In this document: positions 25,245 to 32,780 of the stretch, piece after piece | How the letters are laid out: each line of letters begins with the position of its first letter | How positions within the stretch are numbered: the first letter of the stretch is position 1 | Assembly: GCA_945874225.1 (NCBI GenBank) | Contig: CAMCFT010000010.1 | Coordinates: 54,215-118,214, forward strand | Direction of reading: 5' to 3' | Source of the DNA: Flavobacterium psychrophilum | GTDB taxonomy: Bacteria > Bacteroidota > Bacteroidia > Flavobacteriales > Flavobacteriaceae | DNA: 64,000 nt | Made by a program: the position numbers and the translations under genes | Notes under the pieces: generated by a model | Seen by the model: only the letters and a program-made list of their open reading frames with translations | What the model was told of the DNA's origin: nothing | The model's database searches: none

Positions 25245-25371
25245 TTTAAAATTGATACTAATTAAGCTTTAGTAACTTTAAAAATGCTGTACAACGATTC
25301 TATTATGGCACTCGCCACCCACTCAGGAGCAGGAGTAATTGCAATAATTCTGATTTCTGGAGAGAATGCAA
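25245..25371 (+). pseudogene. Truncated duplicate of the mnmE promoter and first 30 codons
   Basis: The sequence from TTTTAAAATTGATACTAATT to GAGAATGCA copies the region 27500-27640 before and at the start of mnmE. ATG at 25284 opens MLYNDSIMALATHSGAG, against MLYNDSIVALATPSGAG in the intact gene, with several substitutions and a 17-base deletion before the ATG. The frame runs out at 25430 inside a MITE-like element. This copy cannot make a functional GTPase. It is in the same orientation as the true gene, on the other side of the MutS-like gene. Confidence 0.9.
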
Positions 25372-25395
25372 CTGCATTTGTTTTTATTATGAATA

Positions 25396-25634
25396 ACCCG
25401 TTGGGTGTAATTCAATTTATAGTTTTTTAAACGCATAGAAACATAGTTTTTTATTGTTTTTTTTAAGACGTTTCACTTTTTGATAGTGAATCATAGCTAT
25501 GTGAACCCAAGACCCGAGCGATAGCGAACAGGCGAAGCAATTGGTCTTTCAAACTCTTTTTACTATGACTCTATATGTTAAAATTTTCATATTTCGTTAA
25601 TAATTGAGTATTTTATTAATTGCACCCAACGGGT
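25396..25634. mobile_element. MITE-like element with 8-bp target duplication
   Basis: The 239-bp element has ends ACCCGTTGGGTGTAATT (25396-25412) and AATTGCACCCAACGGGT (25618-25634), matching at 16 of 17 positions. It is flanked by direct repeats TATGAATA (25388-25395 and 25635-25642). The interior contains a CACT...AGTG hairpin and the REP motif at 25511-25541. It is inserted between the mnmE fragment and the MutS-like gene. No transposase. Confidence 0.85.
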
Positions 25635-25651
25635 TATGAATAGTTGTTCTT

Positions 25652-27424
25652 TTAAATCACTCCAATTTTTTTCATCAAAAAAGTAGCGCTTTTATTCTTG
25701 CAAATACCATCGCGCAAAATGAAATCAAAATGCAAATCATTGTTTTTTATTTCGACTTCGAAACATTTATTAACCAAAGACTCCGGATAATCATTTGTAG
25801 TTAAACAAACTTCAATATCATGAGTAGCAATAGCTCCAATTGCTTTTTTGGCAATTACTTTTTTTATTACTTCGATAGTGCCATTTCTTTTGTCATCAGA
25901 ATTTGTTCCTCTTAATATTTCGTCCAATAAAACAAAAGCAGGTCCGTTTTCTAATTCGTCCATAATTTGTTTTAAACGCTTAATTTCGGCAAAAAAATAG
26001 GATTCACTATCCGATAATGAATCCGACAATCGCATAGAAACTAAAATAGGCATTGGATACACATTTGCCTTTGTCGCACAAACGGGCCCACCCATTCCTG
26101 TTAAAACCATATTAATTCCCAAACTTCTGAGAAAAGTGCTTTTTCCAGACATATTAGAACCCGTCAAAATCAAGAAAGATTGGGGCTGAAAATCAATATC
26201 ATTCCCTACCCTATTCTTTTTAGGAAGCAACGGATGACTTAAATTGGAGAACGAAATTTCATGATTTGTATTCAAATTAGGAAAAACAAATTCCGGGTTA
26301 TTATACGAAACATTCGCCAGGCTATTCAACATCTCAAATTCACCAATTACCGCTAGCCAGTCTTCAAGAGCTTTGGCATGTTGATTTTTCCATGAAATCA
26401 ACGATTTAAACACGTGTACATTATACAAGAAGGTTCCGTTGAATAAAATTCCGGTTACAAAATTCCCGATAGAATCCATACTTGAAAATAAGCCTGCTAA
26501 ATGTTTTAGATGAAGACCTGCCTTTTCTTTTTTATAAGTCAGCTGATTTTGTAATTTGATTAGTTTTTTGGATTTAAAAGACTCATTTTCAATTTTTTGC
26601 AACAACAAACCGTATTGGGAGATTGTTTTGTCAATATTAGATGAATTGGCTATTTCTAGTTGAATTCTTTTAAAAAAAGAACCTAAAAAAGCCAAATTAA
26701 ACATGAAAATCAAAATCAAAAAATTCAAAAACAGGGGATTAAAGGTAAGTAAATAAGTTGACGCAACTCCCAGAAAAAGAAAAGGTGCAACAAGCAAAAT
26801 CAATTCCTTTACTTTTGTTAATGGTTCACTGTTGAATTTACTCCATTGCAACAATGTTGAATATTCCTGCTTATCGTCGAGACCTATTTTGGCCAAAGCC
26901 AAAAAATCCTGACGCCAATCTAATTTCTCGGCTAATTCTTTTATTGCTTCTTGATTGCTACTAATTTCATCATTAGGCAACAAGGTTACGCATTGTTTTG
27001 CCAATGTTTTCTTGCCAATGTAGGTTGCCGTTCTATTAAAATGTTGGAATAACGAATGATTTCCAAAAATATCTAAATCATAAGCATAAGGATGGTGAAA
27101 ATCATTAAACTCACCACCGTTTTCAAATGGAATTCCTTTATCTTCTAAATAGACGATTTCATTTGTATTAATGGCAATGAGTGCTTCTTTTAATTTAATT
27201 TGAAAACGCAAGTTGGAATGTTTTCTCATCAAAAAGATAAAGGCAATAAACAAAACTGCCGATACTATTAGAAAAACAAAATTGCTTTCTTGAATATAAT
27301 AATAGCCCGAAATTAAAAAAAGAAGAATACTCAACAATCGCAACATACTGATTGTATCGTATATATTTTTTGTTTTACTTAATTCTTGAATAAACTGTTT
27401 ACTTCTTGTTGTATAAATCTTCAT
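25652..27424 (-). CDS. Membrane-anchored MutS-like ATPase
   Basis: A protein of about 590 residues with two N-terminal membrane helices (residues about 25-65: LLSILLFLISGYYYI and FVFLIVSAVLFIAFIFLM), further hydrophobic segments around residues 205-250, and a C-terminal MutS-family ATPase domain. Walker A is TGSNMSGKST (Gly427-Lys428), Walker B is FVLLDEILRGTNSDD, followed by ATHDIEV. The mismatch-recognition domain of MutS is missing, so it is probably not a mismatch-repair protein. The role is unknown. The ATG at 27424 is chosen because a -7 box lies at 27444-27451, making the longer frame (27466) start upstream of the likely transcript start. It diverges from mnmE. Confidence 0.85.
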   Translation of the reverse strand: MKIYTTRSKQFIQELSKTKNIYDTISMLRLLSILLFLISGYYYIQESNFVFLIVSAVLFIAFIFLMRKHSNLRFQIKLKEALIAINTNEIVYLEDKGIPFENGGEFNDFHHPYAYDLDIFGNHSLFQHFNRTATYIGKKTLAKQCVTLLPNDEISSNQEAIKELAEKLDWRQDFLALAKIGLDDKQEYSTLLQWSKFNSEPLTKVKELILLVAPFLFLGVASTYLLTFNPLFLNFLILIFMFNLAFLGSFFKRIQLEIANSSNIDKTISQYGLLLQKIENESFKSKKLIKLQNQLTYKKEKAGLHLKHLAGLFSSMDSIGNFVTGILFNGTFLYNVHVFKSLISWKNQHAKALEDWLAVIGEFEMLNSLANVSYNNPEFVFPNLNTNHEISFSNLSHPLLPKKNRVGNDIDFQPQSFLILTGSNMSGKSTFLRSLGINMVLTGMGGPVCATKANVYPMPILVSMRLSDSLSDSESYFFAEIKRLKQIMDELENGPAFVLLDEILRGTNSDDKRNGTIEVIKKVIAKKAIGAIATHDIEVCLTTNDYPESLVNKCFEVEIKNNDLHFDFILRDGICKNKSATFLMKKIGVI

Positions 27425-27443
27425 TTTTATTTCTAATAAAAAA

Positions 27444-27451
27444 CAAATATA
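27444..27451 (-). promoter_or_regulatory. -7 element of the MutS-like gene
   Basis: Read on the minus strand this is TATATTTG, a full TAnnTTTG match, 20 bases before the ATG at 27424. It decides the start codon of that gene. Confidence 0.6.
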
Positions 27452-27526
27452 AGCATACAATGGCATAAGTTACTAGTATGAAGATTACTTTCAATTGTTT
27501 TAAAATTAATACTAATTAAGATTTAG

Positions 27527-27534
27527 TAACTTTG
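27527..27534 (+). promoter_or_regulatory. -7 element of mnmE
   Basis: TAACTTTG, 18 bases before the mnmE ATG at 27553. The TTG of this box is also the apparent first codon of the longer frame, which is therefore not the real start. In the duplicated fragment the same box reads TAACTTTA. Confidence 0.6.
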
Positions 27535-27552
27535 TACCCAAGAACAAAAAAA

Positions 27553-28956
27553 ATGCTGTACAACGATTCTATTGTGGCACTCGCCACCCCTTCAGGAGCA
27601 GGAGCAATTGCAATAATTCGGATTTCCGGAGAGAATGCCATTACTATTGGAAATTCTGTTTTTAAGTCTATCAAGGGAAAAGATTTAACGAAACAAAAAT
27701 CCCATACTTTACACTTGGGTCACGTTATCGATAATCAAAAAACATTGGACGAAGTTTTAGTTTCCATTTTCAAAGGACCCCATTCTTATACGGGCGAAAA
27801 TACCATCGAAATTTCCTGCCACGGTTCGACTTATATTCAGCAGCAAATTATTCAATTATTGCTTCGAAAAGGATGCCGAATGGCAAACCCGGGAGAATTT
27901 ACACTTAGAGCCTTTTTAAACGGTAAACTCGATTTGTCACAAGCCGAAGCTGTCGCCGATTTGATTTCGTCAGATAACGAAGCTTCTCATCAAATTGCGA
28001 TGCAGCAAATGCGAGGTGGTTTCTCTAATGAAATAGCCAAACTACGTGAAGAGTTATTGAATTTTGCCTCGCTAATTGAACTCGAACTGGACTTTGCCGA
28101 AGAAGATGTTGAATTTGCCGACAGAACTCAATTTCACGAATTATTGAATAGAATTGAGTTTGTATTGAAACGCCTGATTGATTCTTTCGCTGTGGGGAAT
28201 GTGATCAAAAACGGGATTCCCGTGGCTATTGTGGGTGAACCCAATGTGGGAAAATCAACACTTTTAAATGCTTTACTAAACGAAGAACGCGCCATCGTTT
28301 CTCATATTGCGGGAACTACTCGTGACACGATTGAAGACGAATTGGTTATTGGCGGTATTGGCTTTCGATTTATTGATACGGCGGGAATTAGAGAAACAGA
28401 AGACCATATTGAAAGCATTGGAATTCGTAAAACTTTCGAAAAAATAGAACAGGCTCAGGTAGTTTTATATTTAAGCCCCCTAACCCCCAAAGGGGGAACT
28501 CTCGATAGTGAAAACATAAAACAAGTTCAGGTTGAGATTGAGAAAATCAAGAATCAATTTCCTCTGAAACCTTTAATTATAATCGGAAATAAAAAAGATT
28601 TGTATTCGGAAGACCAAATCCTAAATCTCAAATCCCAAATTCCAAATATTTTACTCATTTCTGCCAAAGAGAACATTGGCGTTGAAGAACTTAAAAACCA
28701 GTTGCTTTCGTTTGTGAATACCGGCGCTTTGAGGAACAACGAAACCATCGTTACCAATACGCGTCATTATGATTCTTTGCTAAAAGCCTTGGACGAAATC
28801 CAGAAAGTAAAATACGGTTTACAAACCAATCTTTCGAGCGACTTAATGGCGATTGATATTAAAGAAGCCTTGTATCATTTTGGAATGATTACGGGACAGG
28901 TTACAAATGATGAACTTTTGGGAAATATATTTGCTAATTTCTGTATCGGAAAGTAA
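27553..28956 (+). CDS. mnmE: tRNA modification GTPase MnmE (TrmE)
   Basis: With MnmG this GTPase installs the carboxymethylaminomethyl group on U34 of tRNAs. The 467-residue protein has the N-terminal folate-binding domain (TPSGAGAIAIIRISG, GKLDLSQAEAVADLI), the G domain with GEPNVGKST, DTAGIRET and NKKD, and the C-terminal Cys-Ile-Gly-Lys needed for modification. It contains an oddity: between G-domain strands, codons at 28476-28497 read CCCCCTAACCCCCAAAGGGG, giving LSPLTPKGG. This resembles an intergenic repeat that has become coding sequence. A terminator follows at 28995. Confidence 0.96.
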   Translation: MLYNDSIVALATPSGAGAIAIIRISGENAITIGNSVFKSIKGKDLTKQKSHTLHLGHVIDNQKTLDEVLVSIFKGPHSYTGENTIEISCHGSTYIQQQIIQLLLRKGCRMANPGEFTLRAFLNGKLDLSQAEAVADLISSDNEASHQIAMQQMRGGFSNEIAKLREELLNFASLIELELDFAEEDVEFADRTQFHELLNRIEFVLKRLIDSFAVGNVIKNGIPVAIVGEPNVGKSTLLNALLNEERAIVSHIAGTTRDTIEDELVIGGIGFRFIDTAGIRETEDHIESIGIRKTFEKIEQAQVVLYLSPLTPKGGTLDSENIKQVQVEIEKIKNQFPLKPLIIIGNKKDLYSEDQILNLKSQIPNILLISAKENIGVEELKNQLLSFVNTGALRNNETIVTNTRHYDSLLKALDEIQKVKYGLQTNLSSDLMAIDIKEALYHFGMITGQVTNDELLGNIFANFCIGK

Positions 28957-28994
28957 CCCCCACAAAACAAATAAATCACAAATTAACACACGCT

Positions 28995-29019
28995 AAAACC
29001 CTTGTTTATCAAGGGTTTT
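28995..29019. terminator. Terminator between mnmE and the type IIL RM gene
   Basis: AAAACCCTTG (28995-29004) pairs perfectly with CAAGGGTTTT (29010-29019), loop TTTAT, followed by T. It serves mnmE and possibly the convergent RM gene. Confidence 0.85.
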
Positions 29020-29056
29020 TAATATTTTTAAGCTTTTTCGGTTTTGTGCTCTTAAA

Positions 29057-31936
29057 CTACTTTGCTCCTTTTACTTTCTTTTCTTTCACAAACAATCCAG
29101 CAGTATATTTCTCGTACAAGTCAAACAAAAACTCCATACGTTTCGCTTCACTGCCAAAGGTTTGTTTACTATAAGCGGCATCAACAGCTTTATCCAATTC
29201 ATTATGCGCTTTTACTAATGCTGATGGCATTTTTAGCGGACTATATAAATCTGCTAACGAACTTGTAGTAAATGTTGCTCGAACCTCTAAAACAGTTTGG
29301 GCTTTTTCTTCAATAGTTTTTATTTGCTTTTCAGTTGGATTTTCCGGCCAAGGATAGTTGTTGTAAACTATTTCATTTGAATATCTGTAGTCACTTTTTA
29401 TTCTACCACAAGTTGTTTTAATCCATGATAAATGCATTATTGAATGTAAAATTCCAAAGTGATAAAGTGTGGCATTTGGAACAGTTGCACAAGTATCTCC
29501 AGCAATATTATTTCTATCAAAATAACCAAGAGGAATATATTTTCGGTTCTCTGACGAGTGTCTTGGTATTAGAATAAAATTATCTTTTGGTTGTCTTATT
29601 TCTGCAAATAGAGAAGGAAAAATTGCAAGTTTTCGGGTGGCTTCTCTACTACTATTACTTCTTAATTTTTCTACTTCTTTTACTTTAGCGTAAGCAATAG
29701 GCATTAATTTCCAATCACTTGGATTAGCATCTACAAACCAATAACAAAATTTTTTTTGACCATTTAAAAATTCTTGAGCTCCCAAAAATGGTTTTATATA
29801 TTCAAGAGACTTTGGTTCTAAAGTCTTTAAATTTTCATATTCGTTTTCGTTAATAAAAAAATTACCTCCATCATTTGGCATATTACCAAATGTAATTTGC
29901 GGAACATTACATATTGTAGTTCTTCTTTTCTCAATAAAAACATCTTTAGCATCTATTAAATACGGATTAATGTTTTTAGCTTTTATTTCGTGAGGTTCGC
30001 CTTTGATGTCCTCATATTCAAATATTCGTTTATCATTAATATCAAAGTTAGCAAAACCAACAATTACGCAATATACAGCCGCATTTCCTTTGGCTTCATT
30101 GCTCCATCTAAAAGTACGATGTGCAAAATGAATTTTTATGCCATATTTATTTAGCATTTGTCCCCAAAGTATGCTGGTTTGTTCACCTTGTACAATAGAA
30201 TTAGTAGAAACAAAAGCAACCTTTATTTTAGTTTCCTGAATGTATTTGGCAGCTTTTAAATACCAACCTGTCACATAATCCAAAACTCCACATCCGGGAA
30301 TAGTATTAAATTCTTTTACAATTTGATTCCTTTGGAATTGAGTCATTATTTTTGAACCAATAAAAGGAGGGTTGCCTATTATGTAATTAAATTTTATTTC
30401 ATTTGTTGACTTTTGCTTTTTTTCTCTGTGAATCTCAAATGTTTTTGTTTGTATGTTTGCTATTCCAAATTCATTTATGGGTTCTTCTACCAAAAATATA
30501 TTTGTATGTTTGGCATATACATCAATCGTATTTACAGGATTTAATAAACTTTGCCAATCTGTTTCTAAAGCATCGCCATGAACAATTTTGGCTGATTTTT
30601 TCAACGGCAAACGGGCAAAATATTGTCCAAATTCATTGCTAATCAGCATGTTCATTTGGTGATCCATCAACCACATGGCAACTTCGGCAATTCGAGCAGG
30701 AAATTCTTCGTATTCAATTCCTGCCATCATATCTACATCAAGCCAGATAATCTCCCTAATGTCCAATACTCCTTGTCCAGATTTGTGAGTAGCTCTCAAA
30801 ATCTCAATTTCTAATAAACGCAACTCGCGGTAGGTAATCACCAAAAAGTTTCCACAACCACAAGCAGGATCCAGAAATTTGAGTTCACTTATCTTTTTAT
30901 GAAACTCCGGTAATTTGTTTTTGTTTCCTTTGATGCTTTCAAATTCTGCCCATAGTTCATCAAGAAACAAGGGTTTAATGAGTTTTAAAATATTGGTTTC
31001 ACTCGTGTAATGCGCTCCTAAGTTTCTACGCTCTTTAGGGTTCATCACACTTTGAAACATCGAACCAAAAATGGCAGGAGATATTTTACTCCAATCAATA
31101 TAGCAACAATCCAATAAAGCCAATCGCATTTTAGTATCAAAACTGGCAGAAGGCAATACTTCTTCAAACAACTTTCCATTTACATACGGAAAGTCATTGA
31201 GTTGTTCGTCAAGGTTTTTAAAGCGTTTATCTTTGGGCGTATTTAAAACCTGAAACAGTTCTTGAATTTTAGAAGCCAAATCGCTACCATCTTCGGCAGT
31301 CCTGTTTTCTATAAAATCCTGAAACTGTTGTTTGTCAAAAATGGTAGTATCCTCTGCAAACAAACAAAATAATATTCGAACTAAATATACTTCTAATGGA
31401 TGTCCTTCATACCCAATTTCTTCTAATCGGTCATGGAGTTTTCCCATTAATTCCGCCGCTTTTATATTAGCAGGGTCTTGTTCCTTATAGACTTTCTTTT
31501 GATACCCCAATAAATATCCAAAACTTTGAACATTCAGCACTAATTCATTAAGAGTAAATTCAAGTGTTTTTTGTTCTTCAGTATCATACAATCTAAAATA
31601 ATGAAAGTCACATACTAAAACGTATTTAGGCAATTCGTTTTGTTTTAATCCATAAGTATAATCAATGGCTTGCTGAAAGGCTTTGTCTAGGTTTTTGCCT
31701 CGGCTTTTCATTTCTACAAGTATAGTTCCTTTCCAAAGTAAATCAATATAACCATCGGCATCCGAAAGTTTTTTTACTCTATGTTCAAAGGTTCCTGTCT
31801 TTTTTCGGGTAATCCCAAAGACATCAAAAAAGGCGTCCAAAAATGGTTTAGCATCGGCTTCCTCATTAGTAGTATTTTCCCATTCTTTAGAAAATCGTAG
31901 TGCTCTGTCTTTTATTTCATTCCAACTTAAAGCCAT
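29057..31936 (-). CDS. Type IIL restriction-modification protein (MmeI-like)
   Basis: A single 959-residue chain with three parts. The N-terminal PD-(D/E)xK-like nuclease has DGYIDLLWKG and VEMKSRGK (Asp65, Glu75, Lys77). A helical linker follows, then a gamma-class N6-adenine methyltransferase with SAM motif DPACGCGNFL (356-365) and catalytic NPPF (522-525). A target-recognition region fills about residues 600-900. This order and size match MmeI-type enzymes, which cut about 20 bases from an asymmetric site and methylate one strand. Related BREX PglX proteins lack the nuclease motif and sit with other brx genes, none of which are here. It is a solitary gene, probably a phage-defence acquisition. 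Confidence 0.85.
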   Translation of the reverse strand: MALSWNEIKDRALRFSKEWENTTNEEADAKPFLDAFFDVFGITRKKTGTFEHRVKKLSDADGYIDLLWKGTILVEMKSRGKNLDKAFQQAIDYTYGLKQNELPKYVLVCDFHYFRLYDTEEQKTLEFTLNELVLNVQSFGYLLGYQKKVYKEQDPANIKAAELMGKLHDRLEEIGYEGHPLEVYLVRILFCLFAEDTTIFDKQQFQDFIENRTAEDGSDLASKIQELFQVLNTPKDKRFKNLDEQLNDFPYVNGKLFEEVLPSASFDTKMRLALLDCCYIDWSKISPAIFGSMFQSVMNPKERRNLGAHYTSETNILKLIKPLFLDELWAEFESIKGNKNKLPEFHKKISELKFLDPACGCGNFLVITYRELRLLEIEILRATHKSGQGVLDIREIIWLDVDMMAGIEYEEFPARIAEVAMWLMDHQMNMLISNEFGQYFARLPLKKSAKIVHGDALETDWQSLLNPVNTIDVYAKHTNIFLVEEPINEFGIANIQTKTFEIHREKKQKSTNEIKFNYIIGNPPFIGSKIMTQFQRNQIVKEFNTIPGCGVLDYVTGWYLKAAKYIQETKIKVAFVSTNSIVQGEQTSILWGQMLNKYGIKIHFAHRTFRWSNEAKGNAAVYCVIVGFANFDINDKRIFEYEDIKGEPHEIKAKNINPYLIDAKDVFIEKRRTTICNVPQITFGNMPNDGGNFFINENEYENLKTLEPKSLEYIKPFLGAQEFLNGQKKFCYWFVDANPSDWKLMPIAYAKVKEVEKLRSNSSREATRKLAIFPSLFAEIRQPKDNFILIPRHSSENRKYIPLGYFDRNNIAGDTCATVPNATLYHFGILHSIMHLSWIKTTCGRIKSDYRYSNEIVYNNYPWPENPTEKQIKTIEEKAQTVLEVRATFTTSSLADLYSPLKMPSALVKAHNELDKAVDAAYSKQTFGSEAKRMEFLFDLYEKYTAGLFVKEKKVKGAK

Positions 31937-32158
31937 AGAAAGTAATGCAATTTGTTATTTACCAAACCTACCATATATAAATGATTTTAACAAGATTATT
32001 TACAGATACTTATTCCTGATTTTTTTTACAAATAGCCCTTTTTTTTAAGTTAAAATTTTATGGGAAACCTCAAATAATATTGATTTTTATAGTTTAGGAT
32101 AAAAAAATTAACTAACTTTAATATATTGATTTTTAGCACTTTAATAATTTATTAAATT

Positions 32159-32398
32159 ATGAAAAGGAACAAATATATTATAATTATATTTTTCGTTAGT
32201 ACGCTATTTAATAGCGGTTGTGGTGAAGATACTTATACTGATACTATTGAAAAGGAATTTTGTGGTCAATGTGCGAATAGCGGGCAATGGAAAGTTTATC
32301 AAATTGATGCCAGTCCGTGCTTCAAAACCAATGCAGAATGTCTGGATTGGGCGAAAACAAATGGATATTCAGATAAGGGATGTGTTTTTTGTAAATGA
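32159..32398 (+). CDS. Small cysteine-rich lipoprotein
   Basis: A 79-residue protein with a lipoprotein signal (FNSG-Cys21). The mature part has six more cysteines (35, 38, 54, 61, 75, 78), including CxxC pairs at Cys35-Cys38 and Cys75-Cys78. The spacing suggests disulfide or metal-binding knots. No family recognised. The gene stands alone; a dispersed repeat and a terminator follow. Confidence 0.7.
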   Translation: MKRNKYIIIIFFVSTLFNSGCGEDTYTDTIEKEFCGQCANSGQWKVYQIDASPCFKTNAECLDWAKTNGYSDKGCVFCK

Positions 32399-32430
32399 TA
32401 AATTATAAAAGCAATAAAAGAGCTACCGGT

Positions 32431-32463
32431 TCGTGGGATTGCCGCGCTGCGCTCGCAATGACG
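32431..32463. repeat. REP-like unit GCCGCGCTGCGCTCGCAATG, copy 1
   Basis: A 33-base GC-rich unit (TCGTGGGATTGCCGCGCTGC...AATGACG) with one mismatch to a second copy at 39096-39128. It contains a self-complementary core (GCG-CTGC-GCTCGC). Much richer in G+C than the surroundings. A stretch of 358 bases without genes (32399-32756) holds this unit, the terminator at 32547 and a TACATTTG -7-like box at 32668-32675. Confidence 0.7.
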
Positions 32464-32546
32464 GATAATGAAAATAATTGTGGATTGGAAGAAAAGCGGC
32501 TTTTGAAAGCAATTCACAATAAAAATATGTTGTAGATTCAACTATT

Positions 32547-32568
32547 AAGTCTCGCTTTGGTGGGACTT
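32547..32568 (+). terminator. Terminator-like hairpin
   Basis: AAGTCTC...GGGACTT with a short loop, followed by a run of seven T. It probably ends the small lipoprotein transcript. Confidence 0.65.
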
Positions 32569-32780
32569 TTTTTATGGTTAAAGTTTAATTTTAAGACTTA
32601 TTGATTTAAATATGGAATAAATTAACTTGTTTATAGGAAACCGTAAAGTATTTATTGTTAATTGTTTTACATTTGTATCATTATAATAATGGAATCAGCC
32701 AAATCCGTTTAAAATGATAAATTATTGTTTATCAAATTGGCATTATTCCAAAAAACTTGACTAAAATAAAATTTTATAAT

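Noticed and set aside
29057..31936. BREX PglX methyltransferase
   Set aside because: An N-terminal nuclease motif (Asp65, Glu75, Lys77) is present and no other BREX genes are near, favouring the type IIL enzyme.
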